Positions 24,598 through 34,019 of a DNA stretch of 64,000 nucleotides are shown one piece after another. This stretch comes from Streptomyces atroolivaceus (GTDB lineage Bacteria; Actinomycetota; Actinomycetes; Streptomycetales; Streptomycetaceae): contig NZ_JNXG01000001.1 in the NCBI RefSeq assembly GCF_000717025.1, positions 1 through 64,000 of the forward strand. The letters are read 5' to 3'. Below the pieces are notes generated by a model. That model was not told where the DNA came from, made no database searches, and saw only the letters and a program-made list of their open reading frames with translations. The translations under genes and the position numbers were made by a program. Numbering within the stretch: position 1 is the first letter of the stretch; each line of letters opens with the position of its first letter.

Positions 24598-25919
24598 GGC
24601 GGCTGGCGCTGCGGACCGGTGTCCGCTGGAAGATCAGCATCGCGATCGCGGCCGTCGGCGCGCTCATCGCGCTGGCCCTCAGCCTCGTCGTCCACAACGC
24701 GGCCCGCGTCTCGATGCTGGAGAACGCGCGCGAGGTACAGCTGGAGCGGCTGCTCTTCGCACAGCGGCTGTACGAGGCCACGCCCGGGCAGAAGCCGTCG
24801 CCGAAATTCGGTGCCAAGATCAACGACCCGTCGCTGCCGGCGAGTCTGCGCGGTCAGATACGCGACAACCGGCGCGCCACCCATGTCGACGAGTACGCGG
24901 ACGGGGTGCCGGACGTCTGGGCGGCCGTACCTCTCGCCAACGGTGACGTCCTGTCGCTGCACACCCGCTTCGCCGACCGCAGCGCCACGATCATGGGCGA
25001 CCTCGACCGGGCACTGGTCATCGGCTCGGTATCGGTCGTCTTCGGCGGCTGCGCCCTCGGCGTCCTGATCGGCGGCCAGCTGTCCCGGAGGCTGCGCAAG
25101 GCGGCGGCAGCGGCCGGCAAGGTCGCCCAGGGCAACACGGAGGTGCGCGTGCGGGAGGCCGTAGGCGGAGTCGTACGCGACGAGACCGACGAGCTGGCCA
25201 GGGCCGTGGACGCGCTCACGGACGCACTGAACGAGCGGATCGAGGCGGAGCGCCGGGTCACCGCCGACATCGCCCATGAACTGCGCACCCCGGTGACGGG
25301 CTTGCTCACCGCGGCCGAGCTGCTGCCCCCGGGACGCCCCACCGAGCTCGTACGGGACCGGGCCCAGGCGATGCGGACCCTGGTCGAGGACGTCCTGGAG
25401 GTGGCCAGGCTGGACAGCGCCTCGGAGCGGGCCGAACTGCAGGAACTGCCGCTCGGCGAGTTCGTCGGCCGGCGGGTCCGGCTGCTGGATCCGGAGATCA
25501 CGGTGCGGGTGGTGCACGAGTCCTGGGTGTCCACGGACCCTCGGCGGCTGGAGCGCATCCTGGGCAATCTGCTGGGGAACGCCGCCAAACACGGCGCCGG
25601 CCCGGTCGAGGTCACGGTCGAGGGCCGGGTGGTACGCGTCCGCGATCACGGGCCCGGATTCCCCGAGGCGCTGCTCCGGGAGGGTCCGAGCCGGTTCCGC
25701 ACGGGAAGCAGCGACAGGTCCGGACGCGGCCACGGCCTGGGACTGACCATCGCCGCCGGACAGGCGCGGGTCCTGGGGGCCAGGCTGACGTTCCGCAACG
25801 CGGGGCCCGCCGGAGGTTCCGGTGACACGGGCGGCGCGGTCGCCGTGCTGTGGCTGCCCGAGCACGCGCCGACGAACACCGGAAGCTTCCCCGTCCTGCG
25901 GCAGGCGGGAACGGACTGA
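24594..25919 (+). CDS. cseC: sensor histidine kinase CseC
   Basis: CseC senses cell-envelope damage, as caused by glycopeptides, lysozyme and similar agents in S. coelicolor, and phosphorylates CseB. The 441-residue protein has two membrane spans (about 13-34 and 141-161) around an extracellular sensor domain of about 105 residues. A HAMP-like segment (about 162-215) and the dimerisation box IAHELRTP with His228 follow. The ATPase domain has the N box LGNLLGNAAKH, G1 DHGPGF and G2 GRGHGLGL. It is the last gene of the sigE operon. A 220-bp gap follows before the convergent M23 peptidase gene. Confidence 0.97.
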   Translation: MRRLALRTGVRWKISIAIAAVGALIALALSLVVHNAARVSMLENAREVQLERLLFAQRLYEATPGQKPSPKFGAKINDPSLPASLRGQIRDNRRATHVDEYADGVPDVWAAVPLANGDVLSLHTRFADRSATIMGDLDRALVIGSVSVVFGGCALGVLIGGQLSRRLRKAAAAAGKVAQGNTEVRVREAVGGVVRDETDELARAVDALTDALNERIEAERRVTADIAHELRTPVTGLLTAAELLPPGRPTELVRDRAQAMRTLVEDVLEVARLDSASERAELQELPLGEFVGRRVRLLDPEITVRVVHESWVSTDPRRLERILGNLLGNAAKHGAGPVEVTVEGRVVRVRDHGPGFPEALLREGPSRFRTGSSDRSGRGHGLGLTIAAGQARVLGARLTFRNAGPAGGSGDTGGAVAVLWLPEHAPTNTGSFPVLRQAGTD

Positions 25920-26139
25920 GGGAAAAGGGGTGGACCTCGGGGCCCGTACGGCGCCAGGAGCACTCGGACGGTCTGCGGGCTCCCTGACCGCGGCCGGCGA
26001 CGCACGCCGGAACGACGGGCCCCGGACACGCCGAAGGCGACCCCGAGGAGAAGCGCGAGGCTGCTCTCGAGGTCGCCGTCGACAGGGTGACCAAGGCCCA
26101 TGACCCGGGGCCCGCCGCTCAGCGGCTACGGGCATCGCG

Positions 26140-26862
26140 TCAGATGTGGACGTGCTCGGTCTTCAGGAACGAGACCGGGTTGATCGCCGAGCCGTAGTTC
26201 GGGGTGGTGCGGATCTCGAAGTGGAGGTGCGGGCCGCTGGAGTTCCCGGTGTTGCCGGACAGTGCGATCTTCTCGCCCGTCTTCACCCGGTCGCCGACGT
26301 TCACCTGGATCTTGGACAGGTGCGCGTACTGCGAGTACTTGCCGTCGGCGTGCTTGATCACGATGGCGTTGCCGTAGGCGGGACCGTCGCCGCCGCCGTT
26401 CGGACCGGCCTTGACGACCCGGCCGGAGTGCGCGGCCTCGACCTTGGTGCCGATCGGCACCGCGAAGTCCTGGCCCGAGTGCTTGCTGGCCCAGCGGTCG
26501 CCGCCGGTGCCGTAGCTGGCGCTCAGCACGTACTTGTTGACGGGGGCCTCCCAGGAGGCCGCCTTCTTCTTCGCGGCCGCCTTCTTCTTGGCCGCCGCCT
26601 TCTTCTTGGCGTCGGCCTTCTCGGCCTTGTCGGCCTTCGCCTGCGCGGCGGCCTTGCTCTGGGCGGTCGCCTGCTGGGCGACGGAGTCCGCGGTGGCCGC
26701 GCCGGCGAGGGCCGCGGTGTCCGCGGTGCCCGTCGTGCCGGACGCGAACGCCGCGCCCGCACCGAACACCATCGACGCACCCAGGCCGGCGGCCACGAGG
26801 GCGCCACTGACGCGGGACATGGACGGGCGGCGGGAGTGCTGGAACGTAACGCGCTTCGACAT
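26140..26862 (-). CDS. exported M23-family metallopeptidase (LytM-type cell-wall hydrolase)
   Basis: This 240-residue secreted endopeptidase is predicted to cut peptidoglycan cross-links. The signal peptide (SRVSGALVAAGLGASMVFG, cleavage near AFA-SG at about residue 40) is followed by a coiled, Ala/Lys-rich linker with KKKAAAKKKAA repeats (about 75-103). The LytM domain shows the zinc ligands His/Asp of KHSGQDFAVP and the HLHFE motif (first His a ligand) with SGNTGNSSGPHLH. The ATG at 26862 has GGAGG nine bases upstream, which decides it over 26955. The polycationic linker probably binds teichoic acids or the wall. The gene converges with cseC and could be a SigE target, but no promoter match was verified. 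Confidence 0.93.
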   Translation of the reverse strand: MSKRVTFQHSRRPSMSRVSGALVAAGLGASMVFGAGAAFASGTTGTADTAALAGAATADSVAQQATAQSKAAAQAKADKAEKADAKKKAAAKKKAAAKKKAASWEAPVNKYVLSASYGTGGDRWASKHSGQDFAVPIGTKVEAAHSGRVVKAGPNGGGDGPAYGNAIVIKHADGKYSQYAHLSKIQVNVGDRVKTGEKIALSGNTGNSSGPHLHFEIRTTPNYGSAINPVSFLKTEHVHI

Positions 26863-26948
26863 GCGGGGGAACCTCCGGGGTGACTGGACCCAGTGCTCGA
26901 CCGGGCTTGCTCCACCTTGGTAACCCGCACCCCCCGCAACACTCAAAC

Positions 26949-26983
26949 CCCCCATCTACGACCAAAAGCCGTAGTCGAGGGGG
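26949..26983 (-). terminator. hairpin upstream of the M23 peptidase gene, terminator-like on the minus strand
   Basis: CCCCC (26949-26953) with CTACG (26956-26960) pairs with CGTAG (26970-26974) and GGGGG (26979-26983). On the minus strand it is followed by TTTGAG. It lies 87-121 bp upstream of the M23 start, so it either ends a minus-strand transcript coming from the gene-free region or forms part of the M23 leader. Confidence 0.45.
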
Positions 26984-27259
26984 TGGGAATTCATGACGGC
27001 CGACGACCCGACGGCGGCGGACGATCTTCCGGAGATTCTTCGCGGACCGGGTTTAACCCCAGCTCCGAAGGCGCCCTTCCCGGACATGGGCCAGCAATAC
27101 GGTCATACCGCCCCAAACGCCGGAAGTCTTCCCCGGGGCAGGACCAAGGTCCTCCGGCGCACCACCGCGACTTCCCCTAAGGCACCTAGTAGGCCTCTTG
27201 GGGCCTGTGCGCCTTGTCACCGCCGGTGGGTCCGAAGCCTGTCCGTTTCGGGACCTTCG

Positions 27260-27281
27260 GCCCCAAGGGGCTGCGCCCCTT
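27260..27281. other. overlapping mutually exclusive hairpins
   Basis: GCCCC (27260-27264) can pair with GGGGC (27267-27271), or AAGGGGC (27265-27271) can pair with GCCCCTT (27275-27281). The shared middle segment means only one can form at a time, as in attenuators. The first form has only a two-base loop and would need fraying. Confidence 0.4.
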
Positions 27282-27352
27282 CGCGGCGGGCTCGCTGCGG
27301 CTGTGTCCGGCGGTCGTCGCTCGACCGCTCACGCCACCGGGGCACGGCTGCG

Positions 27353-27399
27353 CACCGCCGCACCGCCGGGCCGGCACACCGCCGCACCGCCGGGCCGGC
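27353..27399. repeat. 23-bp perfect direct repeat
   Basis: CACCGCCGCACCGCCGGGCC plus GGC occurs at 27353-27375 and again at 27377-27399, a 24-bp period. It lies in the gene-free region and itself contains two smaller CACCGCCG units. Confidence 0.8.
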
Positions 27400-27749
27400 G
27401 CTTCCGTGGTGGGACCCCGCGTCTGCCGGCCATGTGGATCCCAGCCGGGCCCCCGCGAGAACCCCTTGACGGGACCGGCCCGCGGCCGCCGCCAGCCGCG
27501 AACCCTCCCTGCCCCGGGGCCGGCCCGCGGGCTTCGTCGGAGCGCGCCCACGGCCTCACCCCTCATCTACGCGGACGGAGGCCGAAGCCATGGCGCCCGA
27601 CCGGCCCCGCGTACCGGCGTCGCCTGCACAGGTCCGTACCGCCGGGCGGCCGTGTCGGCACGTTTGCAGGCCGCCGGAGCAGGAGCGGGAACGGGAGCGC
27701 AGGCCTCAGCGTGTCCCCGCGGCCCCTCCCCCTCCCCGCTCAAGGACGA

Positions 27750-27779
27750 GAGCCGGGTGCCCAGCGGGGCACCCGGCTC
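27750..27779. terminator. second hairpin downstream of clpC
   Basis: GAGCCGGGTGCCC (27750-27762) pairs perfectly with GGGCACCCGGCTC (27767-27779) around an AGCG loop. It is the second of two strong hairpins beyond the clpC stop and could work on either strand. Confidence 0.7.
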
Positions 27780-27806
27780 CGCCTGAACCACTGCCCGGGG
27801 ACGGGA

Positions 27807-27848
27807 AAGGGGCTGCCCCGGACCGTTACCGGTCCGGGGCAGCCCCTT
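27807..27848 (-). terminator. clpC transcription terminator
   Basis: AAGGGGCTGCCCCGGACCG (27807-27825) pairs perfectly over 19 bp with 27830-27848 around a TTAC loop, 28 bases past the clpC stop. On the minus strand it is followed by TCCCGT rather than a T-run. Confidence 0.9.
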
Positions 27849-27876
27849 GTCGACGCTCAGGCGCTACGCGCGCGCC

Positions 27877-30402
<2,526 letters not shown>

Positions 30403-30830
30403 CGTTAATCGCTCCTCAGAGCGGTCAGGCAGTAAGGGGTCGGTCCCCTCCCTGTCCTTCCGCAGCTTAGTCCCGCAAGCGGGGACCGCTCATTTCAACT
30501 GCCGACACCCGTCGTGGCCTCCTGCCCCGAACGCCGACAACTGCTCCAACCCGATGGTGCGAGACGATGTTCCCGCAGGCCAGGCAGATAGCCCTTTCGC
30601 CAGTACGCCGATGGCGAACGTGAGACGTTTTTGCCCGCGTGTCGCCCCTTCCCACTAGGGATGTCTTACCCGCACCCACTGACAGTCCATGCGGCGCACC
30701 CCCGTTTCCTCCGCTACGGGCGAACAACTTCCTGCCGGCTGACGCCACCGCGCGCCCCCGTTCCGGGCACACAGAGCAGTCGGTCATGGACGGGGCGTAA
30801 CCCCGGGGCCGGTTCGGCGGTTCATCGGAC
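30403..30830. other. intergenic region upstream of clpC
   Basis: No gene is supported in this 428-bp divergent spacer. It must contain the clpC promoter and that of the gene at 30831. Visible elements are a small hairpin AGGGG-TCGGT-CCCCT near 30435-30449 and the dyad CCGCAAGCGG near 30475. A possible -10 on the minus strand (GACTAAGCT) lies just downstream of that dyad. AT content is higher than in flanking genes. Confidence 0.5.
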
Positions 30831-31415
30831 ATGCCTTCCCTCGTCCCGCCGCCCCGCTCGTCGCCGGAGTCCGACGACTGCGCGCAGTGGTATGCCCGCG
30901 AACTCGGATGGGCCACGGCGGGCACCTCGCCGGTGCGGCTGCTGACGGGGCTGAGCTTCGACGTGCTCGACCTGCCCGCCGCAGCGGGTCAAGCGGCGCT
31001 GCGCCGGGTCGGGCGTACCGGCCCGGTGGTGCTGGCAGGGCGGCGCATGCGGCTACTGGTGGCCGCGGGCAGCGCCGACGAGCTGCCGGGGCTGCTCGAC
31101 TGGCTGGAGTGGGGCGGGATCACCCTGGACCTGTCCGCCATCGGTAGCGGCGGGCACATCACGGCCCCGGTGCCGCCGGGCGGGACGGCAGACTCGCCGG
31201 GGACCGCGTTCTGGCTGCGGCCCCCCGGATCGCGCCAGGAGACGGAACCATCGCTCCCGGCCCTCGGCGGCCTCGGGAGCAGCGGTGGGGATGCTCCCGA
31301 TCTCGTGCGACTCGTGGACGCGGCGGCGACGGAATGCCACCGGGCCAGAATCGCGCATGCCCGGACACACCTGTGGACCCATCGGCCGACAGGTCAGCCG
31401 TTGGCCTTCTCGTAA
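30831..31415 (+). CDS. conserved protein, possibly a reduced primase/polymerase-like domain
   Basis: This is a 194-residue cytosolic protein. The segment CAQWYARELGWATAGTSP, a central strand pair (PVVLAGRRMRLLVAAG) and GITLDLSAIGSGGHITAPVPPG recall the N-terminal prim-pol-like domain of actinobacterial bifunctional DNA primase/polymerase proteins. The acidic catalytic residues of that family are not clearly present, so activity is doubtful. Conserved Streptomyces proteins of this size sit next to lsr2. Its 3' end overlaps that of convergent lsr2 by 22 bp. The ATG at 30831 has no clear ribosome-binding site. Function is unknown; the primase link is a weak inference. Confidence 0.7.
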   Translation: MPSLVPPPRSSPESDDCAQWYARELGWATAGTSPVRLLTGLSFDVLDLPAAAGQAALRRVGRTGPVVLAGRRMRLLVAAGSADELPGLLDWLEWGGITLDLSAIGSGGHITAPVPPGGTADSPGTAFWLRPPGSRQETEPSLPALGGLGSSGGDAPDLVRLVDAAATECHRARIAHARTHLWTHRPTGQPLAFS

Positions 31416-31729
31416 GCCTCACGGATCTCGGCGGGAACGCGGCCGCGGTCATTCACGTTGTGGCCGTTCTCGCGCGCCCACCGACGGATCTCGGCCGTGT
31501 CCTTGTTGCCACCGGAAACGGCGCGGCCCTTGCCGCGGCCGGTAGCGGCGCGGCCACCGGTACGACGCCCACTCTTGGTGTACGGCTCAAGAAGACCACG
31601 GAGCTTGTCCGCGTTGGTCGTGGTGAGGTCGATCTCGTACGTCTTGCCATCCAGAGCGAACGTGACGGTCTCGTCCGCCTCGCCACCGTCGAGGTCATCA
31701 ACAAGAAGGACCTGAACCTTCTGTGCCAC
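31394..31729 (-). CDS. lsr2: Lsr2-type nucleoid-associated protein
   Basis: Lsr2 is the actinobacterial H-NS analogue. It coats AT-rich DNA through an AT-hook-like motif, bridges strands and silences foreign and specialised-metabolism genes. The 111-residue protein has the N-terminal oligomerisation domain (QKVQVLLVDDLDGGEADETV, then beta strands with TYEIDL), a basic Gly/Arg-rich linker (GRRTGGRAATGRGKGR) and the C-terminal DNA-binding domain IRRWARENGHNVNDRGRVP with the RGR hook. The GTG at 31729 has AAAGGA six bases upstream, which favours it over the ATG at 31744. The leader is AT-rich for this genome, compatible with self-binding. The 3' end overlaps the convergent gene by 22 bp. Confidence 0.97.
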   Translation of the reverse strand: MAQKVQVLLVDDLDGGEADETVTFALDGKTYEIDLTTTNADKLRGLLEPYTKSGRRTGGRAATGRGKGRAVSGGNKDTAEIRRWARENGHNVNDRGRVPAEIREAYEKANG

Positions 31730-31873
31730 CGGATTTCCTTTCATCGAAAATGCAGTACGCGGAAAGGAAACCGCTTTTCCCCGGAAAACACAAACCCCTG
31801 GGAGAGGTTCAGGAGCGCAAGAACGCGGGAAACATGCGCGATTCGGACATAGGGTTCCGGTACCTTCCGCCGT

Positions 31874-32491
31874 TCACAGGTGCAGAAGCATCCGGCTGTT
31901 GCCCAAGGTGTTCGGCTTCACTCGTTCGAGACCCAGGAACTCGGCGACACCCTCGTCATAGGAACGCAGCAGCTCGCTGTAGACATCTCCGTCGACCGGC
32001 GTCTCTCCGATCTCGGTGAAGCCGTGCGCTGCGAAGAAGTCGACCTCGAAGGTGAGGCAGAAAACCCGGCGGACACCGAGCCAGCGCGCGGTCTGCAAGA
32101 GCTTGTCCAGGACCTGGTGCCCGACTCCGGCTCCCTTGATGCCGTGGTCGACGGCGAGAGTGCGGACTTCGGCGAGGTCTTCCCACATCACGTGGAGTGC
32201 GCCGCAGCCGATGACGCGGGCGTCCTCGTCGCGTTCGGCGACCCAGAACTCCTGGATGTCCTCGTAAAGCGTCACCGTCGCTTTGTCGAGCAGGATGCCT
32301 TCGGAGACGTAGCCGTCCAGGAGTCCGCGGACGGACGCCACATCGCTCGTCCTCGCACGGCGGACGGTGATGGCCGGTTTATTTACCGACTGGCCGGTAT
32401 GAAGATCTGTGTGAGATCCGGTTTCCGGCCCTCTTTGAGCTCCGGTTTGCGACTCGGTACGGTGCTCGGTTTGCGACTGCTCTGAGGACAT
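31874..32491 (-). CDS. GNAT-family amino-acid N-acetyltransferase (short NAGS type)
   Basis: This 205-residue protein resembles the single-domain N-acetylglutamate synthases of actinobacteria (the Rv2747/ArgA-like class), which start arginine synthesis by acetylating glutamate from acetyl-CoA. A Ser/Thr/Gln-rich N-terminal tail of about 40 residues precedes the GNAT fold. The fold has VRRARTSDVASVRGLLD, the acetyl-CoA loop around VDHGIKGAGVGHQVLDKLL and the conserved WLGVRRVFCLTFEVDFF. An alternative GTG start (VNKPAITVRR) would remove the tail. It starts nine bases after the BlaI-type regulator stop, so the two are cotranscribed. Substrate assignment to glutamate is by family likeness only. 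Confidence 0.85.
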   Translation of the reverse strand: MSSEQSQTEHRTESQTGAQRGPETGSHTDLHTGQSVNKPAITVRRARTSDVASVRGLLDGYVSEGILLDKATVTLYEDIQEFWVAERDEDARVIGCGALHVMWEDLAEVRTLAVDHGIKGAGVGHQVLDKLLQTARWLGVRRVFCLTFEVDFFAAHGFTEIGETPVDGDVYSELLRSYDEGVAEFLGLERVKPNTLGNSRMLLHL

Positions 32492-32500
32492 CCCCCGACG

Positions 32501-32935
32501 CTATCGCCCGCTCTCCGGCGGCGCTTCATCGGCTACGGTCCCGCCATCGGGCCGGCTGTCGGCCGGTTCGGGGAAGGTGGGGGCGACGACACGGATGGCA
32601 TCCCGGAGAGCCTCACGCTGCTCCGCGGACATCATGCCGAAGAAGGCGACCAGTGCCGCCGCCGGGTTGTCGCTCTGCGACCAGGCCTCGTTCATCAGTG
32701 CGGCAGAGTATGCGGCGCGGGTGGAGACCGCCGTATATCGATATGCGCGGCCGTCGACTTCCCGGCGCACCCAGCCCTTCTGATGGAGATTGTCCATTAC
32801 CGTCATGACGGTCGTGTACGCGATGGAGCGTTCCTGTTGAAGGTCCTCGAGAACTTCCCGCACGGTGACCGGGCGGTTCCATTGCCAGACCCGGGTCATC
32901 ACGGTGTCTTCCAGATCTCCCAATTGGCGAGGCAC
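32501..32935 (-). CDS. BlaI/MecI/CopY-family transcriptional repressor
   Basis: This is a 144-residue winged-helix repressor. The N-terminal DNA-binding domain (about 3-75) has the family hallmark LGDLEDTVMTRVWQWNRPVTVREVLEDL and VMTVMDNLHQKGWVRRE. The C-terminal half dimerises and, in BlaI, holds the protease site. No BlaR1/M56 sensor protease gene is beside it. Instead the acetyltransferase gene follows after nine bases. The GTG at 32935 sits about seven bases after TAAGAT, so the mRNA is probably leaderless. A dyad in the promoter spacer suggests autoregulation. The signal it answers to is unknown. Confidence 0.92.
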   Translation of the reverse strand: MPRQLGDLEDTVMTRVWQWNRPVTVREVLEDLQQERSIAYTTVMTVMDNLHQKGWVRREVDGRAYRYTAVSTRAAYSAALMNEAWSQSDNPAAALVAFFGMMSAEQREALRDAIRVVAPTFPEPADSRPDGGTVADEAPPESGR

Positions 32936-32941
32936 AGCGCC

Positions 32942-32970
32942 ATCTTAGTGCCAGATGTCTGGAATGGGAT
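32942..32970 (-). promoter_or_regulatory. BlaI-type gene promoter with internal dyad
   Basis: On the minus strand, TAAGAT (32947-32942) is a good -10 seven bases before the GTG. CCAGATGTCTGG (32951-32962) is a dyad with five-base arms in the spacer between it and the -35 region. A repressor bound there would block polymerase. Confidence 0.5.
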
Positions 32971-32984
32971 AATTCGGGGACGGC

Positions 32985-33020
32985 AAAAGGGCGCACGGCT
33001 CCTGGGAGCCGTGCGCCCTT
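32985..33020 (-). terminator. intrinsic terminator of the 59-residue membrane protein gene
   Basis: GGGCGCACGGCTCC (32989-33002) pairs with GGAGCCGTGCGCCC (33005-33018) and on the minus strand is followed by TTTT. It lies 17 bases past the stop codon at 33037 and is a classical intrinsic terminator. Confidence 0.9.
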
Positions 33021-33036
33021 CATGCTGAGGTCCGGG

Positions 33037-33216
33037 TCAGACGCCCTCGGGCCGCGGCGCCTGCTTGGCCGCTTCCGCATGGGCGAGGGCCGCGTCCACG
33101 GCGGCGTCCTCCTTGGCCTTGTTCGGGCCACCCTGGCTCTTGATGATCGTCACGACGAGGCCGACGAAGAAGACGGCCATCACCACGGGGGGAACGAGCG
33201 CGGATACGTAGTCCAT
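33037..33216 (-). CDS. small single-span membrane protein
   Basis: This 59-residue protein is DYVSALVPPVVMAVFFVGLV and so on: a short periplasmic N-terminus, one membrane span (about residues 6-25) and a charged cytoplasmic tail (SQGGPNKAKEDAAVDAALAHAE) predicted to be helical. I recognise it only as a conserved small Streptomyces membrane protein of unknown function. The ATG at 33216 lies about ten bases after TACCCT, so a leaderless transcript is likely. An intrinsic terminator follows. Size and topology would suit an interaction partner or modulator of a membrane complex. Confidence 0.75.
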   Translation of the reverse strand: MDYVSALVPPVVMAVFFVGLVVTIIKSQGGPNKAKEDAAVDAALAHAEAAKQAPRPEGV

Positions 33217-33282
33217 GCCGTCCAGGGTAGCGAGCCCGGCATTCCGGCCACTCCCGGGCACCCCCCGGGCGCGCCGCCGTCA

Positions 33283-33909
33283 TCAGGACACGGCTCGCTC
33301 CTCCGGGGGAGGAGCCGGCGCCGGCCGGCGGCGCGGCGGGAAGACCTCGGACGGCTTGGGCTTCGGCCGCTCCCCCGGGGCCGACGGGCGGGCCGGCGCA
33401 GGGGGACGGGACGGGGTCCGGGGCCGCTCGGGCTCCTCGGCTGCCGCCAGGCCGCCGGGCAGAGCCAGCAGCCGGCTGCGCGGGGCGGGCGCCGTGACGG
33501 ACACCGCGCGACCCGCGAGGCGCGCCCGCACCGAGCGCTCGGCCAGCACCTGGCAGCGCTCCAGCAGGGCCGCCGCCGTCGGCCCCGCGCGCAGGGCGCG
33601 CAACGCCGCGAGGTCGTCCGGGCGGGGGTCGTAGCCGGCCGCGAGGGCGTCCTGGAGGAGCTCCAGATAGCCGTTGAGGGAGCCGGGCAGCGCATCGCGG
33701 TAGCGGGCGAGGTCGGCGAGGAGGAAGGCGCGCAGCCGGCCGCCCTCGCTCACCGCCTCGTCCACGGCGCCCGCGAGGCGCAGGCAGTCCTGGACATCCT
33801 CTTCCGGCAGGGGCGTGGGGTGGAGGGCGTTGGCGAGAGCACGTCGGAGTACCCGCAGTTCGTCCGCGCTGAACGCCATGCCGCCGCGTGATCCGTAGGG
33901 CGTGGGCAT
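33283..33909 (-). CDS. conserved protein of unknown function with Pro-rich tail
   Basis: I do not recognise the family. The 208-residue protein has a helical N-terminal domain (about 10-125: FSADELRVLRRALANALHP, EEDVQDCLRLAGAVDEAV, LADLARYRDALPGSLNGYLELLQDAL) and a disordered Pro/Arg/Ala-rich C-terminal half (about 140-208). There is no signal peptide or span. The ATG at 33909 is about ten bases after TATTGT, which suits a leaderless mRNA; an ATG at codon 11 is possible. It lies between coaX and the small membrane protein. The domain-plus-disordered-tail design is frequent in Streptomyces scaffold proteins; no function is claimed. Confidence 0.72.
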   Translation of the reverse strand: MPTPYGSRGGMAFSADELRVLRRALANALHPTPLPEEDVQDCLRLAGAVDEAVSEGGRLRAFLLADLARYRDALPGSLNGYLELLQDALAAGYDPRPDDLAALRALRAGPTAAALLERCQVLAERSVRARLAGRAVSVTAPAPRSRLLALPGGLAAAEEPERPRTPSRPPAPARPSAPGERPKPKPSEVFPPRRRPAPAPPPEERAVS

Positions 33910-33958
33910 GACGCGACAATACGTGCTAAAGGGACAAAATCCGCTTAACCAACCGCTT

Positions 33959-33987
33959 GGCGGCGCGGCGTCCGACGCCGCGCCGCC
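33959..33987 (-). terminator. coaX terminator hairpin
   Basis: GGCGGCGCGGCG (33959-33970) pairs with CGCCGCGCCGCC (33976-33987) around TCCGA, 32 bases past the coaX stop. It ends the panC-nadB-nadC-coaX operon. There is no T-run. Confidence 0.8.
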
Positions 33988-34019
33988 GAGTCGTTCCCGC
34001 AGGTGGCCGCAGGCGCGTC

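Larger units (their letters stand above)
26863..27749. other. gene-free, hairpin- and repeat-rich region downstream of clpC
   Basis: About 890 bp hold no convincing gene. Open frames are present on both strands but show poor third-position bias, low-complexity Pro/Arg/Ala translations and, in one case, a TTA codon. An ATG at 26993 opens the least implausible frame (TADDPTAADDLPEIL...), which soon degenerates. Structural elements are a minus-strand terminator-like hairpin (26949-26983), two mutually exclusive hairpins (27260-27281) and a 23-bp direct repeat (27353-27399). The 5' end contains the M23 peptidase promoter and leader. Confidence 0.6.

Noticed and set aside
25920..26139. Gap after cseC with a short frame reading EGDPEEKREAALEVAVDRVTK
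   Set aside because: Helical-looking but without a credible start, and an in-frame stop lies just upstream at 25985; at most a gene remnant, not called.
26863..26948. Possible c-di-AMP (ydaO-type) riboswitch before the M23 peptidase gene
   Set aside because: The leader is too short and I could not find the conserved core of the ydaO family; the presence of disA nearby is not evidence.
26993..27469. Plus-strand open frame beginning TADDPTAADDLPEIL after an ATG
   Set aside because: Third-position GC is low for this genome, a TTA codon appears early, and the translation becomes low-complexity Arg/Pro/Ala after about 60 residues; no family likeness.
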